Below are positions 48,515 through 57,066 of a DNA stretch of 59,082 bases, one piece after another. Both the position numbers and the translations under genes were made by a program. The stretch comes from Saccharothrix luteola (GTDB lineage: Bacteria; Actinomycetota; Actinomycetes; Mycobacteriales; Pseudonocardiaceae), in the NCBI RefSeq assembly GCF_020859565.1, contig NZ_JAJHUO010000049.1:1-59082 (forward strand), read 5' to 3'. The notes beneath the pieces are model-generated. The model searched no databases. It was not told the DNA's origin and saw nothing but the letters and a program-made list of their open reading frames with translations. Numbering within the stretch: position 1 is the stretch's first letter; each line of letters begins with the position of its first letter.

Positions 48515-51500
48515 ATGCGGAGAGCCGCCCGATCGCTAGCCGTGGTCGCACTCCTCGCCGCCGCGGCCATCACCGTCCCCACCACTCCCGCCGTCGCCGC
48601 CGCCGAGGTCAGGACCAGCGCCTTCACCCCGGACGACCACTGCCTGGGCCAGTGCCACGACGTGCTGCCGCCCGGCCAGAACGGCAACGCCACCCTCGCC
48701 GAGATCCTGGCCCACCGCGCGCTCGGCACCCGTCCGGCGCACTCCGCCGACCAGCTGGGCCGCTACGACTCCCTCGTCTCCGGCTACGGCGGCCTGACCA
48801 ACGAGCAGCTGGGCGCGTTCTTCAACGACGCCTCCTTCGGCGTCGCGGCCGACCAGGTCGAGAGCACGATCAAGCCGCGCGCGGACGTCACGATCGTCCG
48901 CGACAAGACCCTCGGCATGCCGCACATCTACGGGACGACCCGCTCCGGCACGGAGTTCGGCGCCGGCTACGCCGCCGCACAGGACCGGCTCTGGCTGATG
49001 GACCTGTTCCGCCACCTCGGTCGCGGCCAGTTGTCCGGGTTCGCGGGCGGCGCCGAGGGCAACCGGGCGTTGGAGCAGAGCTTCTACAACCAGATCCCCT
49101 ACACCGAGGCCGACCTCCAGGCGCAGATCGACCAGGTGGCCACCCAAGGCCCGCGCGGCGCGCAGGCGTTGCAGGACGTCAAGGACTACATCGCGGGCAT
49201 CAACGCGTACATCGCCAAGTCCGTCTCCAACCGGACGTTCCCGGGCGAGTACGTCCTGACCGGGCACGCCGACGCGATCACCAACTGGAACGACATCAAG
49301 CCGTTCCAGCCGACCGACCTGGTCGCGATCGCCGCCGTCGTGGGCGGGCTGTTCGGCGCGGGCGGTGGCGGCGAGGTGCAGAACGCCCTGGTCAAGCTGG
49401 CCGCCCAGAACAAGTACGGCGCCACCGTCGACGACCGGGTGTGGCGGTCGTTCCGCGAGCAGAACGACCCCGAGGCCGTGCTCACCCTGCACGACGACCA
49501 ACGCTTCCCCTACGCCACCACACCCGCCTCACCCCAAGGCGTCGCCCTCCCCGACAACGGCGCCGTGACCCCCGAGCCGATGGTGGTCGACCAAACCTCC
49601 TCACCACACTCCACAGTGGACACCCCAGCCGGCCTCGCGCCCCTCCAAGGCCTCTTCTCCGACGGCGTCCTACCGCCCGACCTCCTCACCAAGAAGCACG
49701 GCATGTCCAACGCCCTGGCGGTGTCCGGCCGGCACACCGACACCGGCAACCCGATCGCCGTGTGGGGCCCGCAGACCGGCTACTTCGCACCGCAACTCCT
49801 GATGCTGCAAGAACTCCACGGCCCCGGCCTGCGCGCACGCGGCGTGTCGTTCGCCGGCGTGTCGATGTACGTGCAGCTCGGACGCGGCACCGACTACTCG
49901 TGGAGCGCGACCTCGGCCGGCCAGGACATCACCGACACCTACGCCGTCGAGCTGTGCGAGCCCGCCAACGGCACGCCCACCGCGAACTCGCTGCACTACC
50001 GCTACCACGGCCAGTGCCTGCCGATGGAACGCCTGGAGCGCAAGAACGCGTGGAAGCCGACCGTCGCCGACCCCACGCCCGCCGGCTCGTACACGCTCGT
50101 CATGTACCGCACCAAGTACGGCCTCGTGCAGAGTCGCGCCGAAGTCGACGGGAAGTTCGTCGCGTACACGTCGCTGCGCTCCACCTACCTGCACGAGGTC
50201 GACTCGATCATCGGCTTCCAGGAGTTCAACGACCCCGACGCCATCAAGTCGGCCGCGGACTTCCAGCGCGCCGCCGAGCACGTCGGCTACGCGTTCAACT
50301 GGTTCTACGTGGACTCCCGCGACACCGCGTACTTCAACTCCGGCGCGAACCCCGTGCGCAAGGCGACCGTAGACCCGCACCTCCCGGTGAAGGCCGAGCC
50401 CGCGTACGAGTGGGAGGGCTGGAACGCCGACCGCAACACGGCCGCGTACACGCCGTTCGCGCAGCACCCGAACTCCGTCAACCAGGACTACTACACCAGC
50501 TGGAACAACAAGCAGGCGCTCGACTACTCCGCGTCCGGCTACGGCATGGGCTCGGTGCACCGCGGCGACCTGCTCGACGACCGGGTGCGCGCCCTCATCG
50601 CCCGCGGCAAGGTCACCCGGACCTCCCTCACCCAGGCCATGGCCGAAGCCGGCGTCGCCGACCTCCGCGCCGAACAGGTCCTGCCCGACCTCCTCCGCGT
50701 GATCGACACGACCCCGATCACCGATCCCGGCCTCGCCGCCGCCGTGACCAAGCTCCGCGACTGGCACCGGTCCGGCTCGCTCCGCAAGGAGACTTCACGC
50801 GGCAGCAAGACCTACGCGCACGCCGACGCCATCCGGTTGCTCGACGCGTGGTGGCCCCGCCTCGTCGAGGCGCAGTTCAAGCCGGGCCTGGGCGACGCGC
50901 TCTACGGCCGGCTCACCAGTGCCCTCCAGATCGACGAACCGCCGTCGGACACCCACGGCTCGGCCCCGCACAAGGGCTCGTCGTTCCAGAACGGCTGGTG
51001 GAGCTACGTGGACAAGGACCTGCGCGCCGTGCTCGGCGATCGCGTGGACGGCGCTCTCGGCGCCCGCTACTGCGGCAACGGGAACGTGGCGGCCTGCCGC
51101 CAGACGCTGCTCGACACGCTGAACGCCGCCGCAGCGACCCCACCGTCCACCGTCTACCCCGGCGACGACTCGTGCGCCGCAGGCGACCAGTGGTGCGCCG
51201 ACACCATCATCCACCGCGCCATGGGCGGCATCACGCACGACAAGGTGCACTGGCAGAACCGGCCCACCTACCAGCAGGTCGTGCAGTTCCCGTCCCGTCG
51301 CGGCACGAACCTGGCGAACCTCGCCGCGGGCGCCGCGGCCACCGCCAGCAGCCACGAACGCGGCTGGTACGACTCGCCGCCGTCGCACGTCGTGGACGGC
51401 AAGCCGGACACCCGCTGGGCCAGCGACTGGTCGGACCAGCAGTGGGTGCGGGTCGACCTCGGCGCGACGCGCACCGTCGGCCGGGTCGTGCTGTCGTGGG

Positions 51501-51706
51501 AAGCGGCTTATGCCAAGGCATATCGCATAGAACTGTCCACCGACGGCAGCACGTGGCGGACCGTTTACACGACTTCCGCAGGAGATGGTGGCCGGGATCT
51601 TGCGTCGTTCGCCCCTGATGCGGCACGATTCGTACGAATGACGGGTATCCAACGGGCCACCGGATACGGATACTCGATTTACGAACTTGAGGTCTACGGC
51701 TCGTAG
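48515..51706 (+). CDS. secreted penicillin-acylase-family amidohydrolase with F5/8 type C domain
   Basis: A 1063-residue exported protein. The signal peptide is MRRAARSLAVVALLAAAAI (cleavage near AVAA, residue about 29). The alpha-chain region has VRDKTLGMPHIYGTTRSGTEFGAGYAAAQDRLWLMDL. The beta chain starts at the nucleophile Ser398 in KKHGMSNALAVSG, released by self-cleavage. It continues with YFAPQLLMLQELHGPGL and AQHPNSVNQDYYTSWNNKQAL. Residues about 930-1063 are a discoidin (F5/8C) carbohydrate-binding domain. Related enzymes cleave penicillins, acyl-homoserine lactones or acylated peptides. The ATG follows GGAAGGAG. The binding domain suggests cell-wall attachment. Confidence 0.9.
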   Translation: MRRAARSLAVVALLAAAAITVPTTPAVAAAEVRTSAFTPDDHCLGQCHDVLPPGQNGNATLAEILAHRALGTRPAHSADQLGRYDSLVSGYGGLTNEQLGAFFNDASFGVAADQVESTIKPRADVTIVRDKTLGMPHIYGTTRSGTEFGAGYAAAQDRLWLMDLFRHLGRGQLSGFAGGAEGNRALEQSFYNQIPYTEADLQAQIDQVATQGPRGAQALQDVKDYIAGINAYIAKSVSNRTFPGEYVLTGHADAITNWNDIKPFQPTDLVAIAAVVGGLFGAGGGGEVQNALVKLAAQNKYGATVDDRVWRSFREQNDPEAVLTLHDDQRFPYATTPASPQGVALPDNGAVTPEPMVVDQTSSPHSTVDTPAGLAPLQGLFSDGVLPPDLLTKKHGMSNALAVSGRHTDTGNPIAVWGPQTGYFAPQLLMLQELHGPGLRARGVSFAGVSMYVQLGRGTDYSWSATSAGQDITDTYAVELCEPANGTPTANSLHYRYHGQCLPMERLERKNAWKPTVADPTPAGSYTLVMYRTKYGLVQSRAEVDGKFVAYTSLRSTYLHEVDSIIGFQEFNDPDAIKSAADFQRAAEHVGYAFNWFYVDSRDTAYFNSGANPVRKATVDPHLPVKAEPAYEWEGWNADRNTAAYTPFAQHPNSVNQDYYTSWNNKQALDYSASGYGMGSVHRGDLLDDRVRALIARGKVTRTSLTQAMAEAGVADLRAEQVLPDLLRVIDTTPITDPGLAAAVTKLRDWHRSGSLRKETSRGSKTYAHADAIRLLDAWWPRLVEAQFKPGLGDALYGRLTSALQIDEPPSDTHGSAPHKGSSFQNGWWSYVDKDLRAVLGDRVDGALGARYCGNGNVAACRQTLLDTLNAAAATPPSTVYPGDDSCAAGDQWCADTIIHRAMGGITHDKVHWQNRPTYQQVVQFPSRRGTNLANLAAGAAATASSHERGWYDSPPSHVVDGKPDTRWASDWSDQQWVRVDLGATRTVGRVVLSWEAAYAKAYRIELSTDGSTWRTVYTTSAGDGGRDLASFAPDAARFVRMTGIQRATGYGYSIYELEVYGS

Positions 51707-51717
51707 ACCGGCCCACA

Positions 51718-51755
51718 GGAAGACCCCGGTCCACCCCCAGGGACCGGGGTCTTCC
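51718..51755. terminator. terminator between converging acylase and FkbM genes
   Basis: A perfect 15-bp stem, GGAAGACCCCGGTCC at 51718-51732 with 51741-51755, and an ACCCCCAG loop, 11 bp past the acylase stop. It can serve both directions. Confidence 0.87.
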
Positions 51756-51778
51756 GCTGTTCCGGGCCTGGCCGGCGC

Positions 51779-52531
51779 CTAGCGCGCGACGAACAGGTAG
51801 TTGCGCACGCGATCGTCGATCCGGTCGACCTGCCGCCACGTGTCGCGGTGCCACGCGTGCATGCGGTAACCGCGTTCGGCCAGCCAGTCCTGCACGTCGC
51901 GCGCGCGGTAACCGAATCGCGACACGTGCCGTTCCTCGATCTCCAGGAGAAGTTTCGGTCGAAACCTCTCGATGGTCTCCTCGCCGCCTTGCAGCACGCG
52001 CAGTTCCGCGCCTTCCACGTCGGCCTTGACGAAGTCCACCCGGTCGATGGCGTTGGCCGCGCGGAAGCGGTCCAGCGTGTCCGTGCGGACCAGCACTTCG
52101 AGGTGCTCGGCGAACTCGGCGTTGGAACCGAGGCCGTCCGCGCCCGCGGTGAGGAACGAGCGGCCGGTGACCGGCGTGCCGTGGCGGACCGGGACGCTCA
52201 TGACCTGACGGCCCTCGGTCACTCCCAACGCGACGGAGTGCCGGACGATGTTGCGACCCTCGCGCGGGCGCAGCAGGTAGGACAGCGCGGGGTGCGCGAA
52301 CACCAGCGGCTCGATGCTGTGGACTGTCCCTTGTGGACCGACGAGGCGGGACAGCGAGACGGTGTAGAGGCCGAGCGCGGCGCCGATGTCGACGCACACG
52401 TCTCCGGGCCGCACCACCTCGCGCAGGCCGATCAACTCGGGTTCGACGTACGGCGTGAGCCGGGCGAGGACGCGCAACGCGCCAGCCACGGCCGCGCCGC
52501 GCACCTCGGTCAGGTTGTGGGTCACGCTCAC
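51779..52531 (-). CDS. FkbM-family methyltransferase
   Basis: A 250-residue SAM methyltransferase. GDVCVDIGAALGLYTVSLSRLVGPQGTVHSIEP is the SAM pocket. VLVRTDTLDRF, RVDFVKADVEGAELRVLQGGEETIERFRPKLLLEIEERH is the FkbM pattern. These enzymes O-methylate sugars or metabolites. The GTG at 52531 lacks a clear ribosome site; an in-frame GTG six bases downstream is possible. It starts 12 bp after the unknown gene upstream, so the two are probably one transcript. Confidence 0.88.
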   Translation of the reverse strand: MSVTHNLTEVRGAAVAGALRVLARLTPYVEPELIGLREVVRPGDVCVDIGAALGLYTVSLSRLVGPQGTVHSIEPLVFAHPALSYLLRPREGRNIVRHSVALGVTEGRQVMSVPVRHGTPVTGRSFLTAGADGLGSNAEFAEHLEVLVRTDTLDRFRAANAIDRVDFVKADVEGAELRVLQGGEETIERFRPKLLLEIEERHVSRFGYRARDVQDWLAERGYRMHAWHRDTWRQVDRIDDRVRNYLFVAR

Positions 52532-52543
52532 CAGATTAGGGAA

Positions 52544-53398
52544 TCAAGTTAGGGGCTTGGCGCCGTTCTGGTTCTGCTGCAGCTGGGCCGGCAGGCCGAC
52601 CTGCTCGGCGAACTCCGCGGCGACCGTCGAGCCGCCGTAGATGCCGAGCGCTTTGGCCAGGTGGAGGCGGACGTCGGCGCGGTGCCCGTCGTCCAGGCGG
52701 GGCAGGGCGCTCTCGAAGGACGTGACGAGCGTGTCGGCCCAGTGCTGGTCGCGGCGCTGCGTGGCGATGCCGACGAGTTCGGCCAGGTGCCGGCTCAGCG
52801 CCACCGCCTGCTCGACCTCGTAGCCGTTGCGGACGAGCCACCAGATGGTCGCGCTGGACAGGTCGGTCAGCACCTCGTCGCGCAGGTACTTGATCTCGGC
52901 GCGTTCGGCGTCCCGTTCGGCCTGGCGCATCGTGGTGGTCTGGAGCAGCTCGATGTGCTTGCGCGCCATCGCCAGGTCGTGCTCGTCCACGGTCAGCTCG
53001 ACCGCGTCCGCGCGGGCCCACACGTGCGTGCCCTCGACCTGCCGTTCAGCCGCCAGTTCCGCGCCGAGCTGGTGCTGGAGCGGGGCGTGGTGGACGAGCA
53101 TCGCACGCTCGGTGAGGGCCTTGGCCCGGTGGATGACGTCGTTGACCGCGGCGCTGCGCGGCGCGTTGTGCCGCGCGCCCGTCGTCAGGTCCACGCGCCA
53201 GTGGATCGTCATCTTGGCGTGGAAGTCGAGCCCGTAGACGGCGCTGGGGAGCGGCGACTCGAACGGGTGTTGGTGGGAGGTCGAGGCCGGGACGAAGGTG
53301 TACTGCTCGGCGTTGGGGCGGGCGCGGAGGCGGCGCCACCACGCGCCGACGGAGCCCAGGGGGCCGGGACGGAAGTCAGGCCAGGGTCGGCTGCTCAT
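52544..53398 (-). CDS. hypothetical protein, faintly SPFH/band-7-like
   Basis: A 284-residue protein with no signal or TM segments. A segment of beta and helical character has VYGLDFHAKMTIHWRVDL, then IHRAKALTERAMLVHHAPLQHQL. A charged helix follows (MARKHIELLQTTTMRQAERDAERAEIKYLRDEVLTDL), then a helical C-terminal half and LQQNQNGAKPLT. The middle recalls SPFH proteins, but this is weak. The ATG at 53398 is used. It is paired with the FkbM gene and lies next to the tRNA-Arg and the integrated element; codon use is host-like. Confidence 0.6.
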   Translation of the reverse strand: MSSRPWPDFRPGPLGSVGAWWRRLRARPNAEQYTFVPASTSHQHPFESPLPSAVYGLDFHAKMTIHWRVDLTTGARHNAPRSAAVNDVIHRAKALTERAMLVHHAPLQHQLGAELAAERQVEGTHVWARADAVELTVDEHDLAMARKHIELLQTTTMRQAERDAERAEIKYLRDEVLTDLSSATIWWLVRNGYEVEQAVALSRHLAELVGIATQRRDQHWADTLVTSFESALPRLDDGHRADVRLHLAKALGIYGGSTVAAEFAEQVGLPAQLQQNQNGAKPLT

Positions 53399-53597
53399 GG
53401 GATGGCTTTCGTCGGAGGGGGATATGGCCCCTCTGTACCTCACTGGACCGATGCGGAACAGGTGCGGTCGCCCACATCCCCCGGACAGCCGACCCCGCGA
53501 GCCCCACCCCCTAACCCAAGGTGCACGTTCCTAGGCCCACCGAGTGACAACCCCACCACCGGAAGCCGGATCCCCGACCGGGTACGCTCACCACCGC

Positions 53598-53670
53598 GCC
53601 CTCGTAGCTCAGGGGATAGAGCATCGGTTTCCTAAACCGTGTGTCGCAGGTTCGAATCCTGCCGGGGGCA
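53598..53670 (+). tRNA. tRNA-Arg (anticodon CCT), AICE integration site
   Basis: Cloverleaf: acceptor GCCCTCG/CGGGGGC with one T:G pair, D-arm GCTC/GAGC, anticodon loop TTCCTAA giving CCT, variable GTGTC, T-arm GCAGG/CCTGC with TTCGAAT. The top pair of the anticodon stem (27:43) is T opposite T, a mismatch. No CCA is encoded. A tyrosine integrase gene begins beside its 3' end, so the 3' part of this tRNA should be the attachment core. Confidence 0.95.
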
Positions 53671-53689
53671 CTCACCTTTCGCCGGGTGA

Positions 53690-53733
53690 ATCAGGCCCTG
53701 AGCAGCGGCAACGCGCTCGGGGCCTGATCTTTT
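53690..53733 (+). terminator. tRNA-Arg terminator
   Basis: ATCAGGCCCTGAGC at 53690-53703 pairs with 53715-53728 (one wobble), followed by CTTTT. It is 19 bp after the tRNA and is the most classical rho-independent terminator in the window. It may belong to the element if the crossover lay in the tRNA. Confidence 0.85.
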
Positions 53734-53801
53734 AAGTCAGTCGCCGTCAGCCGGAATCTGCCCCCGTCTGCCGGGGTTCGCGAAACCACTGCGAAACGGC
53801 C

Positions 53802-53832
53802 CGACCCCCTGGGTCGGGTTCCCAGGGGGTCG
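53802..53832. terminator. terminator downstream of the integrase gene
   Basis: CGACCCCCTGGG at 53802-53813 pairs exactly with 53821-53832 around TCGGGTT, 14 bp past the integrase stop on the minus strand. Confidence 0.8.
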
Positions 53833-53846
53833 CGGTGAGACCTGCG

Positions 53847-55241
53847 CTACTCGTCACCGAACAGCGCTTCAACCAGCTTGTTGACCTTCTCGCGCTGCCC
53901 GTCGATGCACTTCGCGTACACCTTGAGCAGCACGTCCACCGAGTGCCCCGCTCGCTCCGCCACCTCGGTGGCCGGGACGCCGCCGTTGAGCATGAGCGAG
54001 ACTGCGGCGTGCCGAAGGTCGTACGGCCGCCCAGCCAGCGGAGAGGCCGCCTGAGCAGGCGTCAGGGCGTACCGGCGAGCCTCCTCCCACACTCGGTAGT
54101 AGGTGGACGACGAGACGACCCCTCCACCAGGTGAGCGGAACAGCCGCCCGTCCGGCCCGGTCCCGAACCGGTCGAGGTGGGACCGCAGAATTCGAACGTG
54201 TACCGGCGGGATCGGCACCGGCCGCACGTCCTTCGCCCCACGGTGCTTCAGCCCCCGCCGGTCGTGGACCTCCCCTGAGTCCGTCCACCGCTTCCCAGCC
54301 GCCGGACGTGACTCTCCGAGCATCAGCAGTCCCCACCCCTCCTCGGGCAGGGTGCAGTCATCCTCACGGAGCCCCAGGCCCTCAGCAGGCCGAGCAGCGG
54401 CGTAGTAGCAGGTCGCGAAGAACGCCTCCAGGTGCGCGCCCCGGTCCTGGTCCCGCCGACCGACGTACGTCACCGAGGTCAACAGCCGCTCCACCTGGCC
54501 GGGGTTGGCGACGACACGCGGGTCGACCTGCTCCACCACCTTCGCAACCTTGCGCTTCACCCTGGTCAGGGGGTTATCCGGGATGAGTCCCCGCTCCACG
54601 GCGTAGGACAGCAGGTTGAACAACACCGCCCGTTTCCGCTGGTAGACCGTTGCAGCCGCCGCCTTGCCGTCAAGCTTGGCCGCCAGTGCGTCCAGCACCT
54701 CACGAACCGCCACAGCGTTCGTCAGGTCGAAGAGCGGTCGCGAATTCCGAACCAGCCAGTCAACGACCTCCCGACTCTCACGCGACAGCTCATCGTCTCG
54801 GGTAGTCGGAGGCAGCAGGTTGCGCGTGAGCACGCCCCGCAGGTCGTTCACCTCCGGCCGTCCAGCTCTATCCCGAACGAACACCGCCCCAGCCGTAGCC
54901 AACGCCTCCACCGTGCTTCCCCGTGTGGTGGCCGCAGAATCCGGCCATTTCATGTCCATATAGGACTGCGCAAACTCCACAAAGGACATCGAGTTGCGCC
55001 GCTTCAACTCCGAGACCGGAAGGCCCGTCTCGACGTCGAACTCCTCACCCCTCCGAGCGGCCTGCATCAGCTCCGACCGCCGGCTGTTGGCCAGGGCTTT
55101 GGTCCCGAACCACTCCGAGTGCGACTTGGTGTCGGTCACCCACCGCACGCCATACGGCCGGGTCTTCTTCCGACCGCCCTTGCCCTTCCGCTTCGACCAG
55201 TCCGCGATCTCCCAGAACCGAACCTTGAACGTGGTCGTCAT
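53847..55241 (-). CDS. int: tyrosine-recombinase integrase of the AICE
   Basis: A 464-residue integrase. The N-terminal part (1-90) is the arm-binding region with a KRKGKGGRKKTRPYGVRW segment, then a SAM-like core-binding domain (about 90-240) and the catalytic domain. Catalytic residues: Arg284 in CYYAAARPAEGLGL, YDLRHAAVS (Arg410, His411; the usual first His is Tyr), AGHSVDVLLKVY (His433) and nucleophile Tyr442. It recombines the element into the tRNA-Arg site. The ATG at 55241 overlaps the xis stop (ATGA). Confidence 0.95.
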   Translation of the reverse strand: MTTTFKVRFWEIADWSKRKGKGGRKKTRPYGVRWVTDTKSHSEWFGTKALANSRRSELMQAARRGEEFDVETGLPVSELKRRNSMSFVEFAQSYMDMKWPDSAATTRGSTVEALATAGAVFVRDRAGRPEVNDLRGVLTRNLLPPTTRDDELSRESREVVDWLVRNSRPLFDLTNAVAVREVLDALAAKLDGKAAAATVYQRKRAVLFNLLSYAVERGLIPDNPLTRVKRKVAKVVEQVDPRVVANPGQVERLLTSVTYVGRRDQDRGAHLEAFFATCYYAAARPAEGLGLREDDCTLPEEGWGLLMLGESRPAAGKRWTDSGEVHDRRGLKHRGAKDVRPVPIPPVHVRILRSHLDRFGTGPDGRLFRSPGGGVVSSSTYYRVWEEARRYALTPAQAASPLAGRPYDLRHAAVSLMLNGGVPATEVAERAGHSVDVLLKVYAKCIDGQREKVNKLVEALFGDE

Positions 55242-55447
55242 GCCGCCACCCGGTAGAGACCGTCCAGCCAGTCCAAGAAGTCGGACCGCTTGCACCGCAG
55301 CTCACCGTTGGGCAGCGCGAAGCAACGAGGCCCCTTCCCCGTCTGCCGCCACTTGTAGAACGTGTCCCGCGAGACCTCCCCGCCGAGTGCTTCCAGCATC
55401 TCCGGAACAGACATCAACTGAGCCAGCTCACGCACCTTGCCACTCAT
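55238..55447 (-). CDS. xis: excisionase-type HTH protein
   Basis: A 69-residue protein with a MerR/excisionase-like helix-turn-helix: QLMSVPEMLEALGGEVSRDTFYKWRQTGKGPRCFALPNGELRCKRSDFLDWLDGL. The pattern (start of helix, wing with GP-R, then LRxxxxDxxxWL) is that of AICE excisionases that direct the integrase to excision. The ATG at 55447 is used; the longer open frame is a shadow of rep. It is coupled to int by an ATGA overlap and follows rep by 14 bp. Confidence 0.88.
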   Translation of the reverse strand: MSGKVRELAQLMSVPEMLEALGGEVSRDTFYKWRQTGKGPRCFALPNGELRCKRSDFLDWLDGLYRVAA

Positions 55448-55461
55448 CCCCGAACCCCCGT

Positions 55462-57066
55462 TTACGCAGCTTGAGAAGTTGCCGAACGGTTTGGCGGACT
55501 GGCCGAGGCGAGCAACGCCGCCGTGTACTCGGCCTTCCATCGACGCCGCTCCGCGACCGCCCGCAGCAGCAGGTGTGGCCTTGGAGGCACATTCGGGTCA
55601 CCGGGCTGCACGTTGTTCCAGACGACCCGTTTCGGCTGGTCGTCCTCGGTGATCCCCACATCGGCAAGCAGTTGCCGAACGAATTCCTTGCGATCGTGCT
55701 TGTGGTCGGCGAGCGACTTCCCGGACCACTTCCGCGACACCAGCACCCGCCGACCGGCCACGCCGAGCGTTGAGCTCTTGTGCGCCTTGCCCTTGCACCG
55801 GCCAGGCTCCGTCGACAGCCGAGCGCCCTTCGGCTGGACGCCGTAGAGCAACCACACCGGGCACTGCGGCGAGCAGGGCGTCACGGCCAACTCCGCGCAC
55901 AGCCGTTCAGCGTGGTCCTCCTGGCGGCTGGTCTGGGCGTCGAAGCACTCGCCGATGCTCTTGGTCAGGTACTTCGTCAGGTAGCCGATGTGGCGTCCGG
56001 CCTCCTCCGTGCCGCCGAGGATGCCCTTGGAGTGCACCTGGACACCGAACCGCGCCACATGCGCCGGACGCTCCACCTGGTCGAGGGCTTCCTCCCAGGT
56101 AGGCAGCGGTTCGCGGGTGACCGGATCAACGAACCCCTTCGCCCGCGCGTCCCACACCGGTCGGTTGTCGCCGCTGTACTTGATCTCGTCGTGGTTCGGC
56201 CACCAGACCTGGTGGTAGGTGGCTTCGGCGACCGCTCGCAGCTCCGCGCGCGAGATCGAACCCCGGACAGCCGCGTGCCAGTGCGGCGCCAGACGTCGCT
56301 GAGGTTCGACCGTCGAGAAGTACTGCACGTCCCAGCCGACACAGCGCCGCAGGTTCTGCACGAACCGGTCCAGCAGGGCCGCGAAGTGCACCGCGTCCCG
56401 AGCCGCACGCCGGTAGTCGTAGCGGGCCGGATCAACCGGCGTGCCGTCGCTGCGCACCTTCCCGTAGCTGTCCAGCGTCAGCGTGAGGAACGTCGACGGC
56501 TGGTACTTGCCGCCGAAGACCCGACCAACGGTCCGTTTCTGGACCGGCCGCCGAGGCAGGTTCGGCGCATCCTGCCGCCGACGCGTGGACCGCTTCCGCA
56601 CTGCCCGAGACCGCACCTCCAGCGGAGGAAGCGCACCGCGGACTCCCAGTTGCCGAAGTTCGGCATCGACACCGGTGACCTCCTCCCGCAGCTCCTCAGC
56701 GCCGACCTCGTCGTCCTCTTCGACCGCCTGCCGGTACGCCTTGACCAGATCCGCCCGGTACGCGGTCAGCCCCCGCTGGTCGTCGCTGGGAGCGTTCGGA
56801 GTGAAGTCGGGTTCCTCGGTCAGGTGCCACCCCTCGCGGCACTGCGCCATCCGCAACCTGCGGTTCTTCTCCGCACAGGTCGGGCACACACTCGCCACGG
56901 TGGAGCCGCACGCCACGGGCACGATCTCCACCCGACCGGTGTCCAGGTCGATCCGTTCCATGGCCAGTGGCCGGACACACACGCCGTGCTCCTCCGCCAC
57001 CGCCCGAGCTACATCCAGCGCCGCCGGCTGCTTCATCCGGTCCGCACGGGTCAGGTACTCGCTCAC
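55462..57066 (-). CDS. repSA: RepSA-like rolling-circle replication initiator
   Basis: A 534-residue initiator. A Cys pair in SVCPTCAEKNRRLRMAQCREGWHL near the N-terminus precedes an Arg-rich linker. The HUH domain follows, with TFLTLTLDSYG (motif 1), APHWHAAVRG (His262-Trp-His264, metal site) and IGYLTKYLTKSIG (catalytic Tyr motif), and a second Cys group (CSPQCPVW). Length and layout match pSAM2 RepSA. It nicks the excised circle to start replication. The GTG at 57066 overlaps the tra stop (GTGA). Confidence 0.9.
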   Translation of the reverse strand: MSEYLTRADRMKQPAALDVARAVAEEHGVCVRPLAMERIDLDTGRVEIVPVACGSTVASVCPTCAEKNRRLRMAQCREGWHLTEEPDFTPNAPSDDQRGLTAYRADLVKAYRQAVEEDDEVGAEELREEVTGVDAELRQLGVRGALPPLEVRSRAVRKRSTRRRQDAPNLPRRPVQKRTVGRVFGGKYQPSTFLTLTLDSYGKVRSDGTPVDPARYDYRRAARDAVHFAALLDRFVQNLRRCVGWDVQYFSTVEPQRRLAPHWHAAVRGSISRAELRAVAEATYHQVWWPNHDEIKYSGDNRPVWDARAKGFVDPVTREPLPTWEEALDQVERPAHVARFGVQVHSKGILGGTEEAGRHIGYLTKYLTKSIGECFDAQTSRQEDHAERLCAELAVTPCSPQCPVWLLYGVQPKGARLSTEPGRCKGKAHKSSTLGVAGRRVLVSRKWSGKSLADHKHDRKEFVRQLLADVGITEDDQPKRVVWNNVQPGDPNVPPRPHLLLRAVAERRRWKAEYTAALLASASPPNRSATSQAA

